NCBI RefSeq assembly: GCF_000463015.1
Contig: NC_022234.1
Coordinates: 1,240,001 to 1,304,000 of the forward strand
Reading direction: 5' to 3'
From: Variovorax paradoxus B4
Lineage (GTDB): Bacteria; Pseudomonadota; Gammaproteobacteria; Burkholderiales; Burkholderiaceae_C
DNA length: 64,000 bases
Shown here: positions 42,972 to 51,950 of the stretch, in pieces
Position numbering within the stretch: position 1 is the first letter of the stretch
Layout: every line of letters starts with the position of its first letter
The notes under the pieces: model-generated
Told to the model about the DNA's origin: nothing
Database searches by the model: none
What the model saw: the letters and a program-made list of their open reading frames with translations, nothing else
Translations under genes and position numbers: made by a program

Positions 42972-44108
42972 ATGAACACAAGTGATTTGATCGTCGTCGG
43001 TGGCGGCCTGGTCGGCACCGCGCTGGCCTACGGCGCGGCGCGCAACGGCACTCGCGTGACCGTCCTCGACGAGGGCGACGATGCGTTTCGCGCGTCGCGC
43101 GGCAACTTCGGGCTCGTATGGGTCCAGGGCAAGGGGTTCGGCATGACGCCGTATGCGCGCTGGACGATGCAGTCGGCCGCGCAATGGCCGCAGCTCGCCG
43201 AGGCACTGAACGCCGACACCGGCATCGACGTGCAACTGCGCCAGCCCGGTGGCTTTCATTTCTGCTTTTCCGACGACGAGCTGCAGGCACGCGAAGCGCG
43301 CATGCGCAGCATCGGCGACGCGCTCGACGGCGACTACGCCTTCGAGATGCTGGACCATGCATCGCTGAAGGCGCGGCTGCCCGGGGTCGGACCCGCGGTC
43401 GCGGGCGCGAGCTACACGCGGATGGACGGCCACGCGAATCCGTTGAAGCTGCTGCGCGCGCTCCACGCGGCCTGCCGTCATCACGGCGTGCGTTTCGCGC
43501 AGGGCAGCCGGGTGACGCGGATCACGCCGCGGGCCGGCGGCTTCGAGATCGAGACCCGTGCAGCCACATGGCATGCACCGCGCGTCGTGCTCGCGGCCGG
43601 CCTCGGCAGCCGCGAACTGGCGCCGCAGGTCGGCCTGCATGCGCCGGTGCAGCCCAACCGGGGCCAGGTGCTGGTCGGCGAACGCGTCGCCCGCTTTCTC
43701 GACCATCCGACCACCTACGTGCGCCAGACGGACGAGGGCACGATCCAGCTCGGCGATTCGCTCGAGGACGTCGGCCTGGACGACGGAACGACCGCCGAGG
43801 TGCTCAGCACCATCGCGCGCCGCGGCGTGCGCAGCTTCCCGGTGCTGGAGAGCCTGCGGCTGGTGCGCGCATGGGGCGCGCTGCGGGTGATGACGCCCGA
43901 CGGCTTTCCCATCTACCAGGCATCGACGCAGTGTCCCGGCGCCTTCGTCGTGACCTGCCACAGCGGCGTGACGCTGGCCGCCAACCACGCGTTCTCCATT
44001 GCGCCGTGGATCGCCGGCAGCGCCGGGAACGGCGTTCCGGCCGGCATCCAGTCCTTCAGCGGCGACCGCTTCCTCAACGGCAACGAGACCTTTCACCATG
44101 CCCACTGA
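42972..44108 (+). CDS. DAO-family FAD-dependent dehydrogenase (HcnC/OoxB-like)
   Basis: 378 residues from the ATG at 42972. The N-terminal dinucleotide-binding fold is SDLIVVGGGLVGTALAYGAA, followed by VLDEGDDAFRASRGNFGLVW. The substrate-domain motifs NRGQVLVGE and LRVMTPDGFPIY and the C-terminal FAD loop TCHSGVTLAANHAF are as in HcnC/opine oxidase subunit B. It oxidises a C-N bond of an amino or imino acid and passes electrons to its partner subunits. The end overlaps the [2Fe-2S] gene by 11 bp. Confidence 0.85.
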   Translation: MNTSDLIVVGGGLVGTALAYGAARNGTRVTVLDEGDDAFRASRGNFGLVWVQGKGFGMTPYARWTMQSAAQWPQLAEALNADTGIDVQLRQPGGFHFCFSDDELQAREARMRSIGDALDGDYAFEMLDHASLKARLPGVGPAVAGASYTRMDGHANPLKLLRALHAACRHHGVRFAQGSRVTRITPRAGGFEIETRAATWHAPRVVLAAGLGSRELAPQVGLHAPVQPNRGQVLVGERVARFLDHPTTYVRQTDEGTIQLGDSLEDVGLDDGTTAEVLSTIARRGVRSFPVLESLRLVRAWGALRVMTPDGFPIYQASTQCPGAFVVTCHSGVTLAANHAFSIAPWIAGSAGNGVPAGIQSFSGDRFLNGNETFHHAH

Positions 44109-44463
44109 CGTCCGCTTTCGCTCCCTGGTTCCGGCCGATGCTTCGCCGCGCGGCGAGCCGATGGTCACCCTGTTCTTCGATGGCCGCGCCCTGCAGGCGC
44201 CGGCCGGCTGCAGCGTGGCCGCGGCCCTGCTCGCCAACGGCGTCTCGACCTTCCGCACCACGCCCGTGAGCGGGGCGCCGCGCGCGCCCTACTGCATGAT
44301 GGGCGCCTGCTTCGATTGCCTGGTCGAGATCGACGGCCAGCCCAACCGCCAGAGCTGCCTCGTCGCGGTGGCCGAGGGCATGCAGGTCAAGACCCAGGCC
44401 GGCCTGCGTTCTTTCGACGGCGCTGGCACCGTGATTGCCGAAGAGGCTGCCCATGTCGAATGA
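44098..44463 (+). CDS. [2Fe-2S] ferredoxin-like subunit (HcnA/OoxC-like)
   Basis: 121 residues from the ATG at 44098. The plant-type iron-sulfur cluster ligands are in YCMMGACFDCLVEI and, after a gap, NRQSCL. VTLFFDGRALQAPAGCSVAA opens the ferredoxin fold. It serves as the small electron-transfer subunit of the dehydrogenase complex with its neighbours, which it overlaps on both sides (11 bp each). Confidence 0.87.
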   Translation: MPTDVRFRSLVPADASPRGEPMVTLFFDGRALQAPAGCSVAAALLANGVSTFRTTPVSGAPRAPYCMMGACFDCLVEIDGQPNRQSCLVAVAEGMQVKTQAGLRSFDGAGTVIAEEAAHVE

Positions 44464-45841
44464 GCGTTGCGACATCGCCATCGTTGGCGCCGGACCGGCC
44501 GGCATGTCGGCCGCCATCGCTGCCGCGCGGCTCGGCGCCAGCGTCGTCGTGCTCGACGAGCAGCGCGGTGCGGGCGGGCAGATCTATCGCGCCATCACCG
44601 ACGCGCCGGCACGACGGGTCGACCTGCTCGGGCCGGACTACGCCGCCGGCCGCTCGCTCGCCGAGGCCTTCGCCGCAAGCGGCGCCCGGCACCTCACCAA
44701 CGCCGCGGTCTGGCAGGTCACGCCCGAAGGCGCTGTGCACTACCTGCGCGACGGCGCGACTTTCACGCTGCAGGCCGAACGCGTCGTGCTTTGCGCGGGC
44801 GCGATGGAGCGTCCATTCCCGATCCCGGGCTGGACGCTGCCGGGCGTGTTCACCGCCGGTGCCGCGCAGATCCTCTTGAAGAGCGCCGACGTGGTGCCGG
44901 TCGAGCCCGTCGTGCTGGCAGGCTGCGGACCGCTGCTCTACCTGCTCGGCTGGCAGTACGTGCGCGCCGGCGTGCCCATTCGCGCGCTGGTCGACACGAC
45001 ATCGATGGAAGACTACCGCCGCGCGCTCCCGCGCCTCGGCGGCGCGCTGGCCGGCTGGCGCTACCTGAAGAAGGGACTGTCGCTCATGCGCGCGCTCAAG
45101 CGCGCCGGCGTGCCCTTCCATACTGGCGCCGAGAACCTCGCGGCGGAAGGCCGGGAGGGCCAGGACGGCGTGGCGGCGCTGCGCTTCACCGCCGGCGGCA
45201 AGGCGCATTGCATCGAGACCTCCACCCTGCTGCTGCACCACGGCGTGGTGCCGAACACGCAGTTCACCTGGTCGCTGCGGGCCAGGCACACCTGGGACGA
45301 CGCGCAACTGTGCTGGCGGCCCAAGGCCGACGCCTGGGGTGCGCTCGACGTGCCCGGCATCCACGTCGCCGGCGATGGCCTCGGCATCGGCGGTGCGCTG
45401 GCGGCGGCGCGGCAGGGTGAGCTTGCGGCGCTCGGCGCGATGCATGGGCTCGGCCGGATCACGACCGGCGAGCGCGACAAGCTCGCTGCACCGCTTCGCG
45501 CGGCGTTGCGCGAGCACCTGCGCATCCGACCCTTCCTCGATGCGCTGTACCGGCCCAAGAAAGCCAACCGCATTCCGGCCGACGACGTGATCGTGTGCCG
45601 CTGCGAGGAAGTCGCCGCCGGTGACATCCGGCATTTCGTGGCGCTCGGCTGCGACGGACCGAACCAGGCGAAGGCTTTCGGGCGCTGCGGCATGGGCCCG
45701 TGCCAGGGGCGCCAGTGCGGACTGACCGTGACCGAGCTGATCGCGGACGCGCGCGGCGTGACGCCGGCCGAAGTGGGCTACTACCGCATCCGGCCGCCGA
45801 TCAAGCCGATCTCGCTGGGCGAGCTCGCGGGCGCGGAATGA
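44453..45841 (+). CDS. FAD/NAD(P)-binding subunit with BFD-type cluster (HcnB/OoxA-like)
   Basis: 462 residues from the ATG at 44453. The first FAD motif is CDIAIVGAGPAGMSAAIAAA, followed by DEQRGAGGQIYRAI. An internal nucleotide fold (PVVLAGCGPLLYLLGWQYVR) and the CAGAMERPFPIPGWTLPGVF motif are typical of HcnB, opine oxidase A and proline-dehydrogenase alpha subunits. The C-terminus binds a second [2Fe-2S] cluster with VIVCRCEEV and FGRCGMGPCQGRQCG. Start and stop overlap both neighbours. Confidence 0.88.
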   Translation: MSNERCDIAIVGAGPAGMSAAIAAARLGASVVVLDEQRGAGGQIYRAITDAPARRVDLLGPDYAAGRSLAEAFAASGARHLTNAAVWQVTPEGAVHYLRDGATFTLQAERVVLCAGAMERPFPIPGWTLPGVFTAGAAQILLKSADVVPVEPVVLAGCGPLLYLLGWQYVRAGVPIRALVDTTSMEDYRRALPRLGGALAGWRYLKKGLSLMRALKRAGVPFHTGAENLAAEGREGQDGVAALRFTAGGKAHCIETSTLLLHHGVVPNTQFTWSLRARHTWDDAQLCWRPKADAWGALDVPGIHVAGDGLGIGGALAAARQGELAALGAMHGLGRITTGERDKLAAPLRAALREHLRIRPFLDALYRPKKANRIPADDVIVCRCEEVAAGDIRHFVALGCDGPNQAKAFGRCGMGPCQGRQCGLTVTELIADARGVTPAEVGYYRIRPPIKPISLGELAGAE

Positions 45842-46995
45842 AGCGATCGGCGGATGTGATCGTCGTGGGTGGCGGCCTGCATGGCCTGTCGAGCGCGCTG
45901 CATCTTGCGCGGCGCGGGCTTGCAGTCATCGTGCTCGAAGCCGAGTTCTGCGGCCGCCACGCCTCCGGCGTGAACGCGGGCGGCGTGCGAACGCTCGGGC
46001 GCCACGTCGCCGAAATTCCGCTCGCGCTGGCATCGCGGGCGATGTGGCACCGGCTGGCCGAGCTCGTCGGCGACGACGCGGGCTTCGCGCCCAGCGGCCA
46101 GCTGAAGGTTGCCGAGACCGACGAAGAACTGCAGACGCTGCGCGACACCGTCGCGCATCTGCATTCGCTCGGCTTCGGCCATGAAGAACTCGTCGACGCC
46201 CGACAGGTGCGCGAGCTCGTGCCCGCGATCGCGCCGCACGTCGTCGGCGCCATCTGGGCGCGCGACGACGGCCATGCCTTGCCGTACCGCGCCGTCACCG
46301 CATTCCGGCTTGCATCCCAGCGCGCCGGCGCGCAAGTGCACGAGGAGACGCGCGTCGAGCGCATTGACCATCGCGCCGGCCGCTGGCACGTGGCGACCAC
46401 GCGCGGCAGCTTCGACGCCACCCATCTGGTCAACGCCGCGGGCGCCTGGGCCGGCACGCTGGCCGCGCAAGCCGGCGACCCGGTGCCGGTCGAAGGGGGC
46501 GGGCTGATGCTCATGATCACGCATCGCGCGCCGCCCTTCGTCACGCCGGTGCTCGGCGCGACCGGCCGGCCGCTGTCCTTCAAGCAGTTCGCGAACGGCA
46601 CGGTGCTGATCGGCGGCGGGCTGCGCTGCACCGCGGACCTCGACGCGCGGCACGGCATCGTCGACATGCCGAAGCTCGCACGCAGCGCGCGCACGGTGAC
46701 CGACCTGTTCCCGCACCTGAAGCCGCTGGGCGTCAACCGCGCCTGGGCCGGCGTCGAGGCCTTCATGCCCGACGGCATTCCCGTGATCGGCCCGAGCCGC
46801 GCGGCACCGAATCTCGTGCATGCCTTCGGCTTTTCGGCGCACGGCTTCGAGCTCGGGCCGATCGGCGGGCAGATCGTTGCCGAGCTCGTGACCGAAGGCC
46901 GCAGCACGCTGCCCATCGAAGCCTTTGCCGTCGATCGCTTCGCGCGTCGAACAGCCGCAACTTTTCAACCACTCCAAGAAGGAAGCCCCTCATGA
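45838..46995 (+). CDS. Second DAO-family FAD-dependent dehydrogenase
   Basis: 385 residues from the ATG at 45838 (4-bp overlap with the previous stop). It has the FAD motif SADVIVVGGGLHGLSSALHL and AEFCGRHASGVNAGGVRTLG. SFKQFANGTVLIGGG and the C-terminal GFSAHGFELGPIGGQIVAEL resemble sarcosine/glycine oxidase and D-amino-acid dehydrogenase proteins. It may act as the alternative catalytic subunit or on a second substrate or stereoisomer. Its stop overlaps the RidA start. Confidence 0.86.
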   Translation: MKRSADVIVVGGGLHGLSSALHLARRGLAVIVLEAEFCGRHASGVNAGGVRTLGRHVAEIPLALASRAMWHRLAELVGDDAGFAPSGQLKVAETDEELQTLRDTVAHLHSLGFGHEELVDARQVRELVPAIAPHVVGAIWARDDGHALPYRAVTAFRLASQRAGAQVHEETRVERIDHRAGRWHVATTRGSFDATHLVNAAGAWAGTLAAQAGDPVPVEGGGLMLMITHRAPPFVTPVLGATGRPLSFKQFANGTVLIGGGLRCTADLDARHGIVDMPKLARSARTVTDLFPHLKPLGVNRAWAGVEAFMPDGIPVIGPSRAAPNLVHAFGFSAHGFELGPIGGQIVAELVTEGRSTLPIEAFAVDRFARRTAATFQPLQEGSPS

Positions 46996-47345
46996 GCGAC
47001 ATCCAGCGCTACGACTCCAACGCGCGCCTTTCCCGCATCGTCGTGCACAACTCGGTGGCCTACCTCGCGGGCGTCACCGCGAACGACCGCAGCGGCGACG
47101 CCCAGGCGCAGGCCGCCGACATCCTTGCCAAGATCGACGGCTACCTCGCGAGCGTCGGCACGAACAAGTCGCGCCTGCTGTCGGTGCAGATCTGGCTGCA
47201 GGACATCGACCGCGACTTCGCCGGCCTGAACGCCGCCTGGGCGGCGTGGATTCCTGCCGATGCCATGCCCACCCGCGCCACCTGCGAAGCCAGGCTGGCC
47301 GCGCCCGATCTGCGCGTCGAGATCATCGTGACCGCGGCGCTATAG
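46992..47345 (+). CDS. RidA/YjgF-family enamine/imine deaminase
   Basis: 117 residues. RidA features are VHNSVAYLAGVTANDRSGDA, LLSVQIWLQDIDRDFAGLNA and the active-site region MPTRATCEARLAAPDLRVEI with the conserved Arg. RidA hydrolyses reactive 2-imino/enamine acids, the immediate products of amino-acid-oxidising flavoenzymes like those encoded just upstream, so it fits the pathway. Its ATG overlaps the preceding stop by 4 bp. Confidence 0.9.
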   Translation: MSDIQRYDSNARLSRIVVHNSVAYLAGVTANDRSGDAQAQAADILAKIDGYLASVGTNKSRLLSVQIWLQDIDRDFAGLNAAWAAWIPADAMPTRATCEARLAAPDLRVEIIVTAAL

Positions 47346-47488
47346 GGCGCCGGAAAGCCAGAAGATACCTTCAGCGCGCATCCACACGCGGCCGTCAAGG
47401 AAGGCATCGCGAATGGAGCCGCAGTCCCGTTGCAGGAGCGCACCGCCGGGTATTCTTGCGCCATCAAGGCGCCACGGAGGCAACGAAC

Positions 47489-48241
47489 ATGTACATCGAA
47501 CAAGGCGGCGAAGGCCCGGACCTGCTCCTCATGCTGCACGGCATGGGCGCAACGGGCGCGGTGTGGTCGCCCATGTGCGCCGAGGCCGGCGCTCGCTGGA
47601 GCGGCCGCTGGGTCGTGCTCGACCTGCCGGGCCATGGCCGGTCCGACCGGCTGGACTCCTATGCCATCGGCCAGTACGCCGCCAGTGTGGCGCGCGCTGC
47701 GCTGCCGCACATCCATCCCGAGGGCCGCCTCGTGGTGCTCGGGCATTCGCTCGGCGGGGTGATCGCCCTCGCGCTGGCCACGGGCTGGTTCGGCCTCGCG
47801 CCGCACCGGGTGTTCGCGGCCGGCATCAAGATCGCGTGGAGCGACGAAGAGCTGCGCCGCATGGAGACGCTGGCGTCACAGCCGGCCAGGACATTCGCCA
47901 CGGAAGAAGAGGCGTGGGACAGGTACCTGAAGGTCTGCGGCCTTGCCGGGATCGCCGGCGCCGCGGCCCCCGCCGTTGCGCGGGGCATCGCGCAGGGCAC
48001 TGATGGCTGGCGTCTCGCAATGGATCCCCGGGCCCATGCCGTGGGCAAGCCGCCGCTGTCCGAACTGGCGGCGCTGGCGCGCTGCCCCGTCCATCTCGCC
48101 CGCGGGCGCCACGATGCGCTGGTCACGATGGAGCAGACCCGCTCCCTCGATCCCGAGGCCCGGGACCTGGGGCCGCATGGCCACAACGTGATGGTCGAGG
48201 CGCCCGGCCAGGTCTGGGATTGGATGGCCTCGTTCACATGA
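47489..48241 (+). CDS. Alpha/beta-fold hydrolase
   Basis: 250 residues from the ATG at 47489 with CGGAGG upstream. Oxyanion motif MLHGMGATGAVW, nucleophile elbow GHSLGGVIALAL, acid in HLARGRHDALV, and His in GPHGHNVMVE. It follows RidA by 143 bp, so it may have its own promoter or be the last operon gene. Substrate unknown. Its 3' end overlaps the convergent RlmN-like gene by 8 bp. Confidence 0.83.
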   Translation: MYIEQGGEGPDLLLMLHGMGATGAVWSPMCAEAGARWSGRWVVLDLPGHGRSDRLDSYAIGQYAASVARAALPHIHPEGRLVVLGHSLGGVIALALATGWFGLAPHRVFAAGIKIAWSDEELRRMETLASQPARTFATEEEAWDRYLKVCGLAGIAGAAAPAVARGIAQGTDGWRLAMDPRAHAVGKPPLSELAALARCPVHLARGRHDALVTMEQTRSLDPEARDLGPHGHNVMVEAPGQVWDWMASFT

Positions 48242-49271
48242 GCGGACGAATCGGCACCACCCGCATTTCGGCTGCTTCGGCTGCGCGCGCCCTCAGCTGG
48301 CCGCATCCGCCGTCGACATCCTGGCCGGCCGATTGGCGCAGCTTCGTCAGGATGCCCCGCTGGTGCAGCGTGCGCGCCATCTGCTCGCAGCGCTCCCACG
48401 ACGGGCGGCTGAACGCCACGCCATCCACCGCGTTGAACGGGATCATGTTCAGCACGCCGTACTTGCCGGAGAGCAGCCTCACGATGCCTTCGATCTCCTC
48501 CGGCCCGTCGTTGACGCCTTCCAGCAGCGTCCACTGGTACTGGATCGGGTAGCCGGTGGCCCGTGCGTAGCGCTCGCCTGCGCCGACCAGTTCCTCGGGC
48601 GTCATGTTCGGCGCGCGCGGAAGGAGCTTCTTGCGCAGGTCGGCCTTGGTCGTGTGCAGGGAGAGCGCCAGCGCGGGCCTGACGCGTGCCTGCTGCAGCC
48701 TCTCGAACGCGCGCGGATCGCCCACCGTGGAGAACACCAGGTTCTTGTGGCCGATGTTGCCCACCGTGCCGAGCAGCTCGATGGCCTCCATCACGTTGTC
48801 CAGGTTGTGGGCCGGTTCGCCCATGCCCATGAACACCACCTTGCGCACCGGCCGGCGCATGCGCGCGAGGGCGACCTGGGCAATGATCTCGGCGCTTCCC
48901 ACCTGGCGCAGCAATCCGTCGCGCCCCGTCATGCAGAACCGGCATCCGACCGCGCAGCCCACCTGCGACGAGACGCACAGCCCGTCGCGCGGCAGCAGCA
49001 CGCTCTCCACCGTCTGGCCGTCGGCAAGGGCGACGAGCAGCCGCTCGGACCCATCGGCGCCGGGATGCACCGCGTGGATGCGCGCGAGTCCCGCAAGCTC
49101 GGCTTCGATGGCGGGCAGGGCGGCCAGCAGCGACGACGGAAAGAAGCTCGCCGGCAGGCGCCGGCCGCTGTTTCGCGGCAGCGCATGGGACCACAGCCGC
49201 AAGATGCGCTGCGCGTGGCTGGGGCCCGCGCCGGCTTCCCGCAGCCGTTGTTTCAGTTCGTGGATTCGCAT
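48234..49271 (-). CDS. RlmN/Cfr-family radical SAM methyltransferase, short paralogue type
   Basis: 345 residues. The radical SAM cluster is CAVGCRFCMTG, followed by GMGEPAHNLDNV and FSTVGDP. LSLHTTKADLRKKLLPRAP, then QYQWTLLEGVND, matches RlmN-type enzymes, and the late Cys in GGCGQLRARA corresponds to the methyl-carrying Cys. RlmN methylates C2 of A2503 in 23S rRNA and A37 in some tRNAs. The N-terminal accessory domain is shorter than usual (MRIHELKQRLREAGAGPSHA) and the gene lacks the usual housekeeping neighbours, so it looks like a second copy. Confidence 0.85.
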   Translation of the reverse strand: MRIHELKQRLREAGAGPSHAQRILRLWSHALPRNSGRRLPASFFPSSLLAALPAIEAELAGLARIHAVHPGADGSERLLVALADGQTVESVLLPRDGLCVSSQVGCAVGCRFCMTGRDGLLRQVGSAEIIAQVALARMRRPVRKVVFMGMGEPAHNLDNVMEAIELLGTVGNIGHKNLVFSTVGDPRAFERLQQARVRPALALSLHTTKADLRKKLLPRAPNMTPEELVGAGERYARATGYPIQYQWTLLEGVNDGPEEIEGIVRLLSGKYGVLNMIPFNAVDGVAFSRPSWERCEQMARTLHQRGILTKLRQSAGQDVDGGCGQLRARAAEAAEMRVVPIRPLM

Positions 49272-49309
49272 GCTGCGGCAGATTGTGCATGGCCGCGCTC
49301 TGCCATTGC

Positions 49310-50770
49310 CTACTCGCGGCGGCGCTCGGTGCCGCTGTCGCGGTAATGGCGGGCCTTATCCTCGTACATCGCACGGTCTGCGCGCTGCAGCGCCGCGTCC
49401 AGCTGGTCGCCGGCCTCGCAGGTCGCCACGCCGATCGCGAGGTTCAGCACCCGCCCGCTTTGCCCGGCATAGAACTGGTTGTTCAGCTCGAGCATGGAAG
49501 CGATGCGATCGCGCATGGCCTCCGCCGCGCGCTCGTCCGTCTTCGGCAGCACGACGGCAAACTCGTCGCCGCCGATACGCGCGGGCCAGCCGGGCTCGTC
49601 GACCGCCTTGCTCAGCACCTCGCCCACGCGCCGCAGCAGCGCATCGCCGGCGGCGTGTCCTTCCTCGTCGTTGACGGGCTTCAGGCCGTTCATGTCGATC
49701 ACCAGCACCGACACCGGCCACGGGCCCTTGCGCGACAGCCGGTTCAGTTCTTCCGAAAAGAAGGCGCGGTTGCGCAGCTGCGTCAGCACGTCGTGCTTGC
49801 CCAGGTACTCGAGGTAGGCCTCGGCCTTCTTCCTGGCGGTGATGTCGATCAGCGACACCAGCACGAGATCCCAGGTGGCGAGCCGGTCTTCGAGCACGGC
49901 GAACTGCATGTGGATGTTCAGCAGGTCGCCCGTCAGCGCGTAGTTGACGACCTCCCGCTGCTGCACCATCTTGCCGCTCCAGAGGTCCTGCAGCTGCTCG
50001 GCGAAGGAGTCGTGCATCTCGTCGCGAAAGATGCCGGAGAGATTGTCCAGCAGCTCGCTCTTGTCGGCTGCGCCGAACATGCGCAGGGTTTCCCGGTTGA
50101 CGTCGATCACGCGGATCTCGCGCATGCAGCGCGTGATGAACTCGGGGTGCACCTTGATGAAGGTCGTGAAGTCGCTGATGCCCCGGTTGCGTATGTCGTC
50201 GAGCAGGGCCTTGACCGCGCTGAAGTCCTCCACCCACAACGACACCGGCGAACGCTCGAACAGCTCGCGCGCGTAGCGTTCGCTCTCCAGGCGCAGCCGT
50301 TCGGCCCGCACGCGCTCGGTGATGTCGTCCAGCGAGACCAGCACGCGGTCCCACGAGGCCTCGTATCCGGGCAGCACCTGCACGCGCACATGCACGTCGA
50401 GCCGGCGGCCGTCGAGCGCATAGTTGACTGTCTGGTTGTCGAAGCAGAGATTGCCGCGCCAGAGCTGGTCCAGCTCGTAGATCACGGGCGCAGTCATGTC
50501 GTCACGAAAGACGCTGTCAAGCCGGGACAGCAGGTCGGCCTGGCTTTGGGCACCGAAGAGGGCGAGCGTGCTCTGGTTGACGCTCAGCACCTTCAGCTGC
50601 GCCATGCAATCGCGCACATGCTGCGGCTCGGCATTCAGGTGGCCCACCAGATCCACGACGCCGGCGCCGCGCCACGACTCGAACAGCTGGCGCAGCCCGC
50701 TGTAATCCTCGAGCCAGAGCGACATCGGCGCAAACTCGAACATCGATTCGTAGTCGGTGGAGGACGGCAT
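49310..50770 (-). CDS. PAS-PAS-GGDEF diguanylate cyclase
   Basis: 486 residues from the ATG at 50768-50770 (AAGGA upstream). Two tandem PAS-like domains (about 1-150 and 170-310) share the internal repeat PMSLWLEDYSGLRQLF / PVSLWVEDFSAVKALLDDIR and FRDDM / FRDEM, so they arose by duplication. The GGDEF domain (about 325-480) has DVLTQLRNRAFF and the intact active site RIGGDEFAVVLPK, making cyclic di-GMP. No EAL domain or membrane segment is seen, so it is cytosolic. Confidence 0.88.
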   Translation of the reverse strand: MPSSTDYESMFEFAPMSLWLEDYSGLRQLFESWRGAGVVDLVGHLNAEPQHVRDCMAQLKVLSVNQSTLALFGAQSQADLLSRLDSVFRDDMTAPVIYELDQLWRGNLCFDNQTVNYALDGRRLDVHVRVQVLPGYEASWDRVLVSLDDITERVRAERLRLESERYARELFERSPVSLWVEDFSAVKALLDDIRNRGISDFTTFIKVHPEFITRCMREIRVIDVNRETLRMFGAADKSELLDNLSGIFRDEMHDSFAEQLQDLWSGKMVQQREVVNYALTGDLLNIHMQFAVLEDRLATWDLVLVSLIDITARKKAEAYLEYLGKHDVLTQLRNRAFFSEELNRLSRKGPWPVSVLVIDMNGLKPVNDEEGHAAGDALLRRVGEVLSKAVDEPGWPARIGGDEFAVVLPKTDERAAEAMRDRIASMLELNNQFYAGQSGRVLNLAIGVATCEAGDQLDAALQRADRAMYEDKARHYRDSGTERRRE

Positions 50771-50832
50771 GGGTTTTCCTTCGTGCGAGGGATTGTGCCC
50801 CGCAATGATGCACCCTCCGGCAGGCTGAAGGC

Positions 50833-51192
50833 TCAGCCGCATTTCTGAAAGCGCTTGCATTCGGCGGTGGCACGGATGGACGTCAACGTGTTCTCGCCAT
50901 CGATGTGTTTCGCGCTGAACCTGACCCATGAGCCCTCGGCGATGCCAGCGAGCAGCGTCCGGTCCCTCACCCTGAATCTCTGGACCGTGAAGGGAATCTT
51001 GGCCCTCGGAAGCAGCTTCAGTCGGACATACAGCTGGCCGTCGGCCTCCTCCTTGACGGAGGCGACGCGTGCATATGTGGTTACCGGCGCCGCCTCGGCA
51101 TCGGCTTCAGCGGGCCGCGGTTCAGCCGATTGGGCCGCCGCCGCGTCCACGATGGCGAGGCTCAACGCAGTCATGAGGACGAAGCGCAGCAT
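50833..51192 (-). CDS. Small periplasmic OB-fold protein, CusF-like
   Basis: 119 residues from the ATG at 51190-51192. The signal peptide MLRFVLMTALSLAIVDAAAA is followed by an acidic linker. The mature region (VASVKEEADGQLYVRLKLLP, then FRVRDRTLLAGIAEGSWVRF) has the beta pattern of CusF-type domains. The Met/His/Trp copper ligands of CusF are missing, so metal binding is doubtful. Two Cys (AECKRFQKCG) lie at the C-terminus and could form a disulfide. No cus genes are nearby. Confidence 0.5.
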   Translation of the reverse strand: MLRFVLMTALSLAIVDAAAAQSAEPRPAEADAEAAPVTTYARVASVKEEADGQLYVRLKLLPRAKIPFTVQRFRVRDRTLLAGIAEGSWVRFSAKHIDGENTLTSIRATAECKRFQKCG

Positions 51193-51314
51193 AGTCGTGG
51201 AGGAAGTGAAGCAGCCAATGATTCTGCCAGGCGCAACCTTCGGCGGAGCCAAAGATCGGGACCTTGGAGAAGTCTCGACGCGTGCACGCTCGGTGGTGGC
51301 GCAGCGAGACGACC

Positions 51315-51848
51315 TCATCCAACGCCGGCCGCCCGAGCCAGATGGAACACATGCAACTTTTCCCAGCGGCCCGTCGAGTTTTCAATCAGCACGACCGAGG
51401 TGCAATCCGCCTTGACCGCACCGGATGCATCGAGCCGGCCCTGCAACTCGGCAGCCGCCGCAGCGGCCTCGGATGCATCGCCATCGGCGACGGTCAGGTG
51501 CGGAATGACTTCCTCGTGCGCTCCTCCGTACGGCGGGAAATCCGGAAAGGCTTTCACCAGAGCCTGGGTCATGCGGACGAAAGGCTCGGAAGGCTCCGGT
51601 GCGACATAGGCGGTCGTCGGAAAGCGCGCCACCGTGCCCAGCGAAAAGGAGAATGCGGCCACCCGACTCAACGCGTGCTGCGCTCGCTCCAGCACGGCGG
51701 GCGTGATCTGCCGGGCGTCCATGAACGGCACGAGCACGGTGATGTGCGCAGGCACTCCCAGTTGGGTTGTCGCGTCGAAGCGCCGGCGCAAGTCTCCGAC
51801 GAGCGGTTCAGCCGAGGGCACCGGCACAATGAATGCGGATATCGCCAT
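51315..51848 (-). CDS. 2'-5' RNA ligase/2H phosphoesterase family protein
   Basis: 177 residues from the ATG at 51846-51848; starts 7 or 13 codons further upstream are possible. The two HxT motifs that define the superfamily are present: AHITVLVPF and PHLTVADG. The fold is a small two-lobed barrel acting on 2'-5' or cyclic phosphates in RNA or nucleotides. Standalone gene. Confidence 0.82.
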   Translation of the reverse strand: MAISAFIVPVPSAEPLVGDLRRRFDATTQLGVPAHITVLVPFMDARQITPAVLERAQHALSRVAAFSFSLGTVARFPTTAYVAPEPSEPFVRMTQALVKAFPDFPPYGGAHEEVIPHLTVADGDASEAAAAAAELQGRLDASGAVKADCTSVVLIENSTGRWEKLHVFHLARAAGVG

Positions 51849-51950
51849 GGCCCGATGATATTCATCCATCCTGCGCGCAAGGCGCACCTGCGCGCACGCG
51901 ACAGGTCATCCCGGTCACGGCAAGATGGGTCCGGGCGCGATCCGGCCCGT

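Noticed and set aside
42972..46995. Hydrogen cyanide synthase operon (hcnABC)
   Set aside because: The three subunit types are present, but the order differs (C-A-B), a second DAO gene and RidA follow, and the operon starts with an ABC importer and a divergent LysR. An amino-acid/opine dehydrogenase is more likely.
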